Assembly: GCA_029953675.1 (NCBI GenBank) | Contig: JAMWBK010000003.1 | Coordinates: 2,666,001 to 2,730,000 of the forward strand | Reading direction: 5' to 3' | Origin: Rhodosorus marinus | Lineage: Eukaryota > Rhodophyta > Stylonematophyceae > Stylonematales > Stylonemataceae | DNA: 64,000 bases | Shown: positions 45,312 to 55,480 of the stretch, in pieces | How the letters are laid out: the number at the start of each line of letters is the position of its first letter | Position numbering within the stretch: the stretch's first letter is position 1 | Position numbers and translations under genes: made by a program | Notes under the pieces: model-generated | Told to the model about the DNA's origin: nothing | The model's database searches: none | The model's input: only the letters and a program-made list of their open reading frames with translations

Positions 45312-45975
45312 TCAAGCGAGATTGCTTGGTCTTCGCAATGCTGTTCCTGGACTGGCAGCATGAGGTTGATTGATCCTGGAAATCTTCATGCTTTGAATTA
45401 CAGAGCTCTTCACTTTTCAAGGATGGATCCCACAGCTCACAGTACAGTCGGATGCCCATTATCCAAAGTTGTTCTGAGAGACAGCGCTGTTTCCCACAAG
45501 TGCTCGTACTCGTCTTCATCAACAATACCGAGCCGTCCGCGATGTCCGGGAGCTCTGAATGATCACAAGCTGGGTTGCATTTCTGGCATTCCTAAGGAAG
45601 CTGAGGCTGGTCTCCACGTACTCGAACAGGATCATCAACATTAATCTCATCAACCTCACATCCAATGAAGTCGTGCTGCTTCTACCTGTCGTTGTGGTAA
45701 ATCATCGGCTGCAAAACAAGACGTAGTGACATGCCTAAAGACAGAACTCGAAAGCAAAATGAGTACCTATCAACAAGAGTTCTAGGGTACCTGCACGTTC
45801 CAAACGTCACTCTCAGTTCGCAAAGGAGGAGCTGCCGAAACCCGGGGCCAGCCCCCAAGACGACATTTCCAGCTCTCCAACGGGAGATCCAAGTCACAGC
45901 ATCAGAGCGGGGGGCACTGGACTGCGAACGACAAAAGGCCCAGAGACAGAATCCAGCCTGCCAGAGAAAATTCAT
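45312..45975 (-). CDS. Unidentified protein, four exons, about 145 aa
   Basis: I do not recognise this protein. Exons 45975-45791, 45734-45660, 45554-45441 and 45375-45312 join with good GT/AG sites and matching phases (2, 2, 2) into one frame from ATG to TGA. The N-terminus (MNFLWQAGFCLWAFCRSQSS, then basic residues) could be a mitochondrial or secretory leader. A conserved-looking acidic/helical block follows: GRLGIVDEDEYEHLWETALS, then RTTLDNGHPTVLINQPH. Three independent junctions preserving frame make chance unlikely, but more 5' exons could exist. Function cannot be predicted. Confidence 0.45.
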
Positions 45976-48407
45976 GCCAAAACAGGAATGTGAAACGGCG
46001 CGACAGGTCGAAAAGCCATCTCTTCACTTCTGGAGAACTACTTTTTCCCGACGATGCGCAACTCTGGTGCGCAGCTCTTTCCGCTTTCTTCTGCATCATC
46101 AAATACGGTGTCGCTTCTCGTGAAAAGCAATCTTTGCAGACGATCTTCACGAACTGAACCGGAGAAAGGGAAGAAAAACAAACAAGAGGGAGCGCACTCT
46201 CCAAAATCGAAAGCACGTCTCTATTGCCACGCTCACAGGGCGCGCCCAAAGTCGATTTTCTTTTTTTGGGGCATCAAACAACACAGAGTGTGTTTAGAAA
46301 ATTCTCATCAAAACAATGGAAACCTTCAAGGAAAAAATGGAAAAAAAAAAGGTAATTTGTATCCGATGAAGTTCTTCTTTTTGATTCACAGTACGTGAAA
46401 TTGTACGAATCCTATTCAAGACCGTAGCATCGTCATCGAGTGAATTTCAAATAAAACAATAGGGTGGGGTAAGCTCAGGTATCTTCGGTAGAAAATACTG
46501 CCCAGCGGATTGGGGAAGGGGTAGACGTTTATTAGATAAATGGATATAGTATCCATTTTATTACATTAAATAGAACAATTGTTTTCGTTCGTGAGGGTGG
46601 GTAAAAATGCTAGTGTATTTGGATAAAGCTTTAATATGTGCCTTGTTATTTGTGGCGGGGTTTGAAATTCCACGTTGTCAATTTTTGCTAATTAATGAAA
46701 TATTTTGGTGGATCTGGCGATGATGAAAATCCCATGTTTGGGGGGGAAGGATGGTGAAGCGGCAGGGATTTTTTTGGCGAGACGGGATGATCGTGGGAAA
46801 GAAGGAAATTGATTGGATAATAATCCAATCAGTTATGTCAATTGTGCGGATCTTGATGGTAGATTGTGCTGTTTGGAAAATATCTGAACAGGTGGTCGCG
46901 ATACTGTCCAGTTGCATGTGGAGTGAATTGATTGGCTAAATATTCATATTCTCCTGACGTTGAGGGGTCGGCGCGGGCGCAAAACGCGAACGCACAAAAA
47001 CCGGCGCAAGCGACCTCGGTGGACTATAAACCGAGAGCGTTTCTCCAAATCTTCCTTCTGAGATCTATTTACCATGTTGTAATTGGCTACCGTGATCGTT
47101 TCTTCGATCATATCTTTTCTTGAATCTCCACTTTCTAGCCATTCAAGGTATTCCAAATATAATCTATTTTAGAATAAATTAGCCCCCTATGAATATCAAT
47201 CAGAAAAGATACAAATTTCACTCTCTCTTTGGCTGCTTTTGATAAATATATGAAAAACAATTTACACCTTGGCGATTTTTATTGGCCATCTCATCTTTCG
47301 CGCACCAAGAATCGACACCGGTCCTTCCAATTCGTTTTTTTCTCGTCCTTTCATGCATCACCCAAAGCAGCAGCAGCACGAAATCTAATCAAAACGGCTA
47401 TAGGCGTAAAAATATGAAAAACTCACATAAAAAGCACGAAGTTCTTTGCTCTGACGCCATGTACTCTACTCACCCCTTGGTCACTCGCCTTCCCCCCCCT
47501 TTAAAAGACTGCTTTGGAATCCGTTTTGCACTTAAATTGATTCCCAAAGCACTATATCCTAATTTACATCTGAGCCTTTTCCTGAAATTTCAGGGGGTTA
47601 TATCCCCCTGAGTTTTGCTTTTTGCAAGCAAAGTTACCCCCTCAGGAGAACAACTCGGAGTGATCGCTATCTTGCGCGAAACCCGTTTAGGGTTTTACTT
47701 AATGCCGTCCTCATAGAAACACAAGGGGTGGACCTCATCGCTTCCAAACTATGGAGTGGCAAGCTTTCCCTCCCTGCTTTGCTTTGTGGAACAATTCGAA
47801 TCCAATCAAATGATATTTCCGGGGGGTATACCGGAGAAACCAGCATCCAATTTTCAAAAAACCCAGTAGGGGGTTACTCAATTTTTCATCATTTGAAAAT
47901 AAAAAATAAATATATTGAAAACATATATTGAAGTAAGTGGAGGAGGACGAGGGATCGAGTAGTCTAGTATTGATGTACAATTCTGTCGTCACGGACCCAC
48001 CAGTTGCTGGTTTGAGGTTGTCACAACTGGAGAGTATCATACGGCTGAGCGGAGGGGTCGGCATTTTTTAGGCATCAGAAGTTTAGGAACTTCTCAAGGG
48101 TAGGAAACACGAGCAGGCTGGGTTGCCCGGTGGGAAAAAAAAAAGAGGGAGGGGGGGTTGGACAAGGGGAGGGTGGATCCTAGTTGTGTTTGTTTTTAGG
48201 GATGCACGCCATGGTTTCTGTTTGACAGAGTGCGAAGTGCTAGTATCTATATATATAGTAGGAGGCATACCATGTTGCCTTCTGCAAACTGCTGCCTTCT
48301 GCAAACGTTGAGGGGAGTCGGAACTGAACGTGAAGTGTCGTATTGAGAGTGTTCGTGGTTTCTGTGTTTGTTTTCGATTCTGTGAGTACTCGCGGTTTTT
48401 GGATAAG
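45976..48407. other. Intergenic region
   Basis: Open minus-strand frames up to about 46250 may be upstream exons of the preceding gene. From 46250 to 48400 the sequence is AT-rich and non-coding, with poly-A near 46340, poly-G near 46741 and 48155, and small ORFs without features. The CCT-gene promoter lies at the right end. Confidence 0.45.
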
Positions 48408-49076
48408 ATGGGATACGGAAAGCTTGAGGACATGTTTTTTGATGACATCCATGTCGGGGTGAAGGATACCCGTACTGAAGATGAACTCCTGTGGGGCCTG
48501 CAGGGTGACCTCAAGAGTGAATGGGACGGCGCGCTGGATGACGATAATTTCGGCGATGCTGTTGTTCCAACGATGGCCCAAGAGGCAGACGCTGCCGAGA
48601 AGATGGATGCCCTAGTGGATGCAGAGCAGTCTTTCAGCCCTATTTCGTCACTTGACTACTCTGCAGAGTTCCTCAACGCAAGTGAGACAACAGATCACGC
48701 CATGGAGGTCATGAAGCCCCTGGCGCCCAGCCTTCCGAAGGAGAAACCAATGTCACCTGTTACCCCTGCGCCGTCTCAGGCGGTACCACCTACTCCCGTG
48801 AAGCAAGAATTACTTGCAGAAGCGAAGCCAGAAATGCACCGGGCCTATTCAACACCAGCTCTGTGTAAGAACGATCTCGCAGTCACACCATGGAACAGAC
48901 AGGAGGCTCTTGAGAGATATCGCAGAAAGAAGGCCAACCGATGCTTCAAGAAGAAGATCCGCTACCAGTGCAGGAAGAGGATCGCGTCGGACCGACCGAG
49001 AGTCGGCGGACGTTTCGCTAGAATTGGCGAAAAGGTTGACAGTTGTATCTCTTTGGATACATGGGCGAGCAGCTAA
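48408..49076 (+). CDS. CCT-domain transcriptional regulator
   Basis: Single-exon 222-residue protein starting at the ATG at 48408; the frame continues upstream to 48330 without ATG. The CCT motif (named for CONSTANS, CO-like and TOC1) lies at about residues 165-208: RQEALERYRRKKANRCFKKK, then IRYQCRKRIASDRPRVGGRF, matching the pattern K(I/V)RY-x-(S/C)RK-x-(I/L)A-x-x-RPRV-x-G-(R/Q)F. The rest is acidic at the N-terminus (MGYGKLEDMFFDDIHVG) and Pro/Ser-rich in the middle (SPVTPAPSQAVPPTPVK). It carries no B-box, response-regulator or GATA domain, so it belongs with CMF-type single-CCT proteins. CCT domains bind DNA, often with NF-Y subunits, in light and circadian responses. A role in such responses here is inference. 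Confidence 0.9.
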   Translation: MGYGKLEDMFFDDIHVGVKDTRTEDELLWGLQGDLKSEWDGALDDDNFGDAVVPTMAQEADAAEKMDALVDAEQSFSPISSLDYSAEFLNASETTDHAMEVMKPLAPSLPKEKPMSPVTPAPSQAVPPTPVKQELLAEAKPEMHRAYSTPALCKNDLAVTPWNRQEALERYRRKKANRCFKKKIRYQCRKRIASDRPRVGGRFARIGEKVDSCISLDTWASS

Positions 49077-49798
49077 ACAGCCTCGGAGTTCGATGGATTA
49101 TCTTAACATCACGTGGCCGCTAGCATTTGGCGAGTCTCCAAACATGCTCAGCGCGCTTGGACAACTTGCCTACCATCCGTTGAGCGGAGTATTTAAAGCG
49201 TTGGAAAACCCATGGGATCGATAGAGTGGTCGTAGGACGTTTCGCTTAATAATGAAACCAGGCGAAGATAGACCAACGTTCCTCCCTTGGGGAGACACGC
49301 AAGAAGCGATACTAACTGTCGGTCCAGTATAAACCGACGCGGAAAAGACACCCTCCTTCAGCCTCCAGCCTGTTTCTTGTGAGCCATGACGGGAGCAAAC
49401 AGCTCCTCGAGGATCACTTTCACTGAGGATGGAAGGTTGGAGGAGAAAGTATGGGGGTGGATTTAAATTCGTTCAAAAAAATATTTTAATAAAAGTTATT
49501 CTCATTCTAAATACTTGTGCCGTAACTCCGTCGTCAGAAAATTCTCGAAGCAAGGAGTAACACGAACTGAGAGAAAGATAATAGAAACTCTATGTGCAAA
49601 ATCAAAAGCTTTCCGTTGCAACCCCAAACGCGGCAGTCTATATACCGGCGGCATTTGCTTGCATTCTACAAGCAAACAGGGTGAAGATTCCCCCGCTGTG
49701 GAATGCGCTCTTCCAATGGCCGTGTTCCAGGGCGTTGTAGCAGAAAATGCTTTCAACAACTTCACAGACACGCACAAGCGCTCACTTCGATTCGGCAC
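49077..49798. other. Intergenic region between convergent genes
   Basis: Contains the 3' ends of the CCT gene and GUCD1. Open frames near 49502-49928 are shadows of, or adjacent to, the GUCD1 last exon. Nothing else seen. Confidence 0.45.
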
Positions 49799-50982
49799 CT
49801 ATACCAATACGATATCTTCATCTGTCCCAAACGCCGTACGAGCTTTGTGCAGGACAGTTCTTTCTACAAGGCAGTATGCTGATCACCGGAAGAGCCGCAA
49901 GAGAGCAGAGAGATACAGAGAAAGATGAGAAAACAGGTAGGTCCAAAAATAAACATTGGAAGACTTCAGTCGTTTGTATTCTGCTAATCGACCTTACATC
50001 GATTGCTTGAAGGATCCTTGATCACAAAGACTTCGGTCTGGGGGTCATACCCACAGATCACCACATAGTGACCAGAAAACTGCTTACAAGGAACAGATGA
50101 GGAGGATTCCTGTCGTGAACTGTCTGTCCTATCACACTCCAGACACCTAATGGTCGTCATCCAGGACACCGATCTCCTTAATTTTTCCAGTCCCTTCTGT
50201 GTGGGGGTGCATAGGCCCGGAATGATAAACACACACCTCAGGACGTGACAGTTCACAAGCACAATCGCCAGCATTTTGTTTTCTTCTATTTGAGCCTCCA
50301 GAACCTGTGCTCTCATGGATTGGTTATGAACCCTCACGCCGTGTCTCCTCGCCTCCCTAAATTTTCTCTCAACCTAAGTTTGCGGAGATAAGCAGCCAAC
50401 TCATTTTGTCAGAGCTGAAGGAATCCTGACATTTGCAACTAAGCAGTCCGTCTCGTGCTTTGTGCATCCTCTAACCCTCTCTCTGTCATCGTCAAGCACG
50501 CGGTTGTAAAAATCGAGAGCGACATAATCTGGGTGAATTCCAGTCGTTGTCGTCCAATACGAGACATCGAGCCCAAAGCTCTGGAGCACGTATGCCAGGT
50601 CAATACTCCATACGCTGCTGCTTTCAAGGCGTTCGGTGAGGTCTTTGTGTCCAATCTTAGTACCACAAGACATTTAGAAAGAAAGCAAGGATGAAGAAGG
50701 GGGGTCGATTTAGCTCAGCAGAAATTCTCAGCGTACACGTCTCCCGCGTTCTCCAGAGGACCCTCCTGAGCAAACTCTTAGTGTTTCCTTACGTACATTT
50801 GGCAGTTTTCTCCTCAACAGCATTGCTGCACAAGTCAAGCCGCAGTCCCAGTTATATATCTGCTTCATATGTGGGACAAGGTTTGAACACTTTCGTCCAA
50901 AAGCAATGATTCTTGCCCATCTCTGGTCTTCCTCACTTTCCGTTATATCTTCAAATTCCACATCATTCATTGTCCTCTCCAT
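49799..50982 (-). CDS. GUCD1: GUCD1-like protein (papain-fold, PF09778 'guanylyl cyclase' family)
   Basis: Five exons, 50982-50797, 50655-50476, 50373-50237, 50146-49998 and 49878-49799, give 243 residues, the length of human GUCD1 and plant GC1 proteins. Conserved points: VPHMKQIYNWDCGLTCAAML (the DCG-L-C segment near residue 50), SVWSIDLAYVLQSFGLDVSY, LAIVLVNCHVLRC, FSGHYVVICGYDP, IKDPSS and the terminal KARTAFGTDEDIVLV. The C...H...D arrangement (DCGL, GHYVV, DP) is that of a C39/papain-like cysteine peptidase fold. Plant members were reported as guanylyl cyclases, but the fold suggests a peptidase-like origin, so the activity is uncertain. The N-terminus is acidic, with no signal peptide. 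An ATG at 50970 is an alternative start. Confidence 0.88.
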
Positions 50983-52380
50983 TGAGATAAACAAACGAAC
51001 GCTCTCAGTCCCTTTCACTGGAAGCGCAAGGAAAAACAGATTCGAAGTAGTCCCTCTTCTTCATCTAGTTTTACAATTGGCATTGGCAGTCCCTGAAACT
51101 TAGAAGCATTGGACTGACTCCAATTGAGGGAGATGGGACACAGCTTGTCTAAGGCTTGGCCTCAGATTCTAGAGAGACGAATTCGTTCGTTCACAAGACG
51201 CAAAAAAAGGATAGCCATGCAAGCTGAGCTTATGTTGATTCGGGTTCCGCTTCTTCATCGCAGTCCTCAGTTTGGACAGCTTCTTCAATGGCTCTAATTG
51301 CGAAGAACCGGCTTGAGCTAGGCACAGGGCTTCAGCATCTAGAGGAAGTCCTCATTCACAATAACACCACTGAAAACTATTATGAGGTCTATTGATCTGA
51401 CTTCTTCAACGCCTGCCCACTTCAGGCAAGTGCTCCAATGGCTATGTGGGAGATCAGGAATATGGGACACTGGGCTTCAACGGCTAGAGAGGAAGTTCTA
51501 ACCAGGTCTATTCCCTTGTAGCCATCCTGTGCTTCCAATCGTTGTCGCGATATCCGATATCTTTACGTTTAGCAGCACGACAACCAGGCAGTCTGCCTTT
51601 TTTGTACTGTCCTTCACCTCTCTTGAAAGTCAAGCCTTGCTTGGTTTCAAACGGAAGCTCTGGACGGAGCTAGCCCTCCGCGAGATTCTAGTCTTGTAAG
51701 GATTAACGAATCTGCCTCTGTCATGGAATCGGTGGCTTCACGTTCCACAAAACTAGCGAAAAGCTGCCTTTAAGAAGGGGCGTTCATCGGCCTCAACGAG
51801 TGCGAGCGGGTGATTGCGCCCAGTCTAACCGGAGATCGGAACGACCTCGCGCGGGAGGGGGGACGGGAGGGGAGGAAAGACGCAAAACCTACCTCGACAC
51901 ATATGAAATCTCTTCTCAGTTATATTATGCATCCAAGTCCATCTTTTGAATTCGTACCGACAAAGTTCCTGAGGTTTTAAGACGGCAGATGACCAAAAAA
52001 AAATCAATCTCCCCAAATGACAGGACAGAAACAGTCAAGCATTCGGGACGAGTTAGACCATTTCAGATAAAAACGGTGGCAGCTCTAGTCTGTATCATAG
52101 AGCTTCAACTCGGCCAGGAGTTGCTGCTTCTTCCTCGCCAGAAGACACAGCTATCCCAGTTCAGGAAGGATTCCAAACCCTGCGCGGGAAGAGAATTTGA
52201 TATAGAAAACTTTGCTTTCGCGGGGCTACAAGTTCCTCGGAGGTTGATGGAAGCAGCAGAAGTCGGAAGCGATCTGCTTTAAGACGGAGCCTTCAGTTTG
52301 AATTCTTCTAAATGGTCGTTTGTATATTGCGTTGAACGAAATATAGACGATTTCTGCATTCGTTTTTTCATCACCAAAAG
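50983..52380. other. Intergenic region with degenerate repeats
   Basis: About 1.4 kb between two divergent genes. A diverged repeat occupies 51115-51520. Beyond it are short open frames (for example 51989-52282 plus) without features. The promoter of the phosphoesterase gene lies at the right end. Confidence 0.45.
51115..51520 (+). repeat. Diverged tandem repeat, three partial copies, about 170 nt spacing
   Basis: Three related blocks near 51115-51185, 51278-51355 and 51430-51505 share a core of the type CAATGGCT ... GGGCTTCA(G/A)C(A/G) ... CTAGAGAG/GGAAGT. The copies are diverged, and each frame contains stops. The peptide GLQHLEE/GLQRLER recalls leucine-rich repeat units, so this could be a dead LRR gene. 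The copies were matched by eye only. Confidence 0.3.
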
Positions 52381-53576
52381 ATGATGGGCTTTGTAGAAGG
52401 TTCAGTCTGCAACTGGCGGGTTTCGAGAAGACCAAAGTCGCGGGTCTGTGATCGAGTGCACGATGAGGACAGCCGCTCAACGAGGCGTGTTAAGCTGGTG
52501 CACTGGACGGATGTGCATTTCTTCGTTCCCGATGGCGTCAAGGTGCTTCCGGAGCGGAAGGAGTTATTGGGTCTGCTGAATCTGTATGTCATGGGGAGGG
52601 AGAAGGAGTTCAATCCTGAGAAGCTGGTTTCTAGACTGGTTGACGATGTGGCTGCTCTGAATCCAGATGTTGTCGTGTTCAGTGGTGATATGTCGGCCAT
52701 GGGTACATCCGTGGAGTTTGAGACCGCTTTGAGGGTTATAAAGCCCATGCTGGCAGCTTTCCCATCAGTGCTCATTGCCGGAAATCACGATCGATACACT
52801 CAGCAGGGCCGTGACAGGATGGAGACGTACTTTGGGCAGTGGATGGCCGGTGGAATCGCGGAGGGAGCATTGTGGAGCAATTTTGAGACTGCGGACGAAT
52901 CGTGGCCTGGATTGTTTAAGCTGCAGAATGGGTTGAGGATAATCACACTCGACCAGGCTAGACCCAGCGTTGCATCCAACGGAGCCCACTCTAGAGGTCA
53001 GATATCTCGCCTTCGTTCAACGCTCCAAAGGGAGGGCCCGCAGAATTGTATAATCGTTGGCCATTACCCGATTCTTGATCCCTGGCTTAGTTCAGGACGC
53101 CAGCCGAGGAACGGTAGCGTTCCCCTTTACGATCGACTGGGGCGAAGTCTAAAGGATGTCAACGAGCTTCATGCCGCCCTTCTAGCTCATCCTCCGCTTG
53201 CGTACCTTTGTGGTCATCATCACGCTCAGTCAATCGTCAGATCTTCACAGGGAAATAGTGATCGTTCATTACTCCAAATTTGCTGCGGAAGCTCTGCGTA
53301 CGTCGGCCACAAAGACAAAAACTGGGCAGGGTTTTATGAGATTGATCTCGAGCCTTCTTCTGGGGGCTTTGAAATTGCGGATATCCATAGACATGTAAGG
53401 TCCACCTCCGTCACACTACTTGCTCAGTTGAGAAAGCCTCAGGCGATAGGGCTTCTAACGTAAAACACTCATGTGCGCAGGTGTGGAGCAACCAGACGCA
53501 GAGATTCCTCAGACAAACCAGCTCTGAGGCTGACTTGCACTCAGTACTGACAATTGCTCCTGAAACTCAGGGCTGA
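52381..53576 (+). CDS. Calcineurin-like metallophosphoesterase
   Basis: Two exons, 52381-53394 and 53481-53576 (86-nt intron), give 369 residues. Without splicing the frame would run on to a stop at 53463 with an unrelated tail. All metallophosphoesterase motifs are present: HWTDVHF (D-x-H), VVFSGDMSA (GD), IAGNHDRY (GNHD), IVGHYPIL (GH) and LCGHHHAQ (GHxH-like). Two divalent metals should bind. The family includes bacterial ICC/CpdA-like and many uncharacterised eukaryotic phosphodiesterases. The substrate could be a cyclic nucleotide, nucleotide or phospholipid-derived ester and cannot be told from sequence. There is no signal peptide or transmembrane segment, so it is probably cytosolic. 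Confidence 0.93.
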
Positions 53577-54223
53577 GCATTACTACTGGCAGAGGACTGC
53601 CCCCAACGGTACAACTTGGACGGAAGAGAAGTCTAGGAGCCGCGTTTTCAGAAGAGACAACAAGCTCAACTCTTCTTCTGTTCGCCAAGCCTCATCAAGC
53701 GCGGAAGCGCTTAGTTCCCTGCTCCCCGACGTCAGGAGTAAGCCATTTGAGCAAGGCAATTGCGAAAAGACAAAACGATCTAAAAAATATTATTCATTTT
53801 TATAAGATTGAAAATATCAAATAAATAGTAGATAAACGACACCACTTCTGAAAACATTATTTATTCGAAAGATTTTATATTAATTAGAAAATATAATTGA
53901 TTTGTTATAGTGATTTAAATGTTTGCTATATTTGAAAATATATGTGAAATATTGGCTTGTGTATCAAAGCGGCAGATTTTATTGCTATTCTTTATGTGGG
54001 TGGTAATATGATACTGAACAAATCGAGGGCACGATCTATTCGGATTACGAGGCTATGAGCGCCGGTGGGAGCGAAGCTCAAGAGAGCATAGCAGCATAAA
54101 TCTGTAAGAGCAAATATGCTCTGTTCTGATAAGCAAGGTGTGTAACACACTCCCGATAGGTTGAATCACTGCGCAGATCATTCCACAGCAGCTCCCGGTT
54201 TCCCTCGTATTCTCCTCGGTTTG
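53577..54223. other. Intergenic region
   Basis: Strongly AT-rich from 53780 to 54000, the likely 3' end of the phosphoesterase transcript and of the convergent gene. No gene seen. Confidence 0.5.
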
Positions 54224-54803
54224 CTAAGCTGGAGCCGGCAATGGCTTCACGCCGCAGCGTTCATGACACCCACAGAAACCCAGCGAATAAGCCGTCTCGT
54301 CTGCTTTGATGCGTTGTCTGGTGTCGGCTTGGGTCCTCATCGTCCGTACTCCCCGCCCGCACCATAACTGGCCGATTGTGTTTTTGCTAGCCCTTCGCAA
54401 GAAAGACATTGTCATCCGCGATAATACAATCTTCGGTTCAACTGTACACAAGAAATCTTGTGATCTCGTCTGCTTCCAGAAGTTTGCTACATCTGCCTGC
54501 CTAGGGAAACGTTGATGTATGCTTTCTTGGAATAGCTGCAGTAGAATTCAAAGCTTAAATGAATTCGTTCCAGTTCTTTCACAGTCTAACCAACGATCTC
54601 AGTCTCTGCATGGGTGGAGAAATCTTAAACCGTTCAACAAGCTCACCAATCCGACCTTCCATGCGATTATCCATGTCCGGATACTTGTCTACGTCTGGAA
54701 CGCATCGTCGCCTGGTTTCTCTTAGTATACCAACTTCTCAACCTTGCCGGACATGCTGCATTTCGCTTCGACAGAGTGAAGGGCATCGAAGAGAAGCCTG
54801 CTT
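54224..54803 (-). CDS. Unidentified spliced gene, at least three exons, 5' end not resolved
   Basis: I do not recognise this protein. Minus-strand exons 54803-54743, 54694-54583 and 54500-54224 join in phase (introns 48 and 82 nt) to give about 149 residues: SLCRSEMQHVRQ, DVDKYPDMDNRMEGRIGELV, ERFKISPPMQRLRSLVRLQA, then FWKQTRSQDFLCTVEPKIVL and a Cys-rich tail (LGFCGCHERCGVK). It looks helical and basic. The upstream end begins at an acceptor (tgttttag), so more exons should lie between 54810 and 55450. Frame continuity is the main evidence. Confidence 0.4.
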
Positions 54804-55480
54804 CTAAAACAGTGCTCGAGGTTAGCGCGGAAAAATGCTCTTAGCATCGTGTCTGAAAAATGGCGATCAACCCCAGCGCGCGTGCAAATAGTTGAAGACG
54901 CCGCGCTTGGAGTCTAGCGCACAATCTTGTCAGTACGAAATCTAACGCTCGTTGGCAGCTTCAATGGATCGCTTTCACCGGACTTGAAAGGAAAGTTCGA
55001 AGGTCGAAGCGGATCCGTTTGCATGCTAACAGTGCTTTGGAGGTCCAGACAGATGATGACAACTCAGTGCCTAACTTAGGCCATTAAATCTGTGCTCGGT
55101 AAGAACGACTTAGGCCAGCCCGGCTCGTCCAAACTCCGACCTGCCCTAAGATAGCCTATTTTAAAGTAAACGTTCTAATAAAACCCAAATGTAGACTAAC
55201 AAATAGGCATTGTATTTCGTATCCTCAGATATATTTTAACAAAATAAGAAGATGCACACGGGGTCTTAATGAGTGGCATAAATTTGGTTCAAAAATGGAT
55301 GAGGCTGTGAAGCTGTTGAAGAGTTGTGCAGGTGTTCGGGAGTGGTTGTACTGCTGTCGTAGCTACAACGATCCTTGTATCCCGTCTGTGATTCTTATCT
55401 GTGGGTTGCGAAGACCATCGATGGAGCTTAGACGATCCTGAAACTCGCTTGATCGAATTTGCTCTTGTGGTGGTTCCGGT
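54804..55480. other. Intergenic / unresolved region
   Basis: May contain 5' exons of the preceding minus-strand gene and the promoter of the phosphodiesterase gene. No protein-like frame was recognised. Confidence 0.4.
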
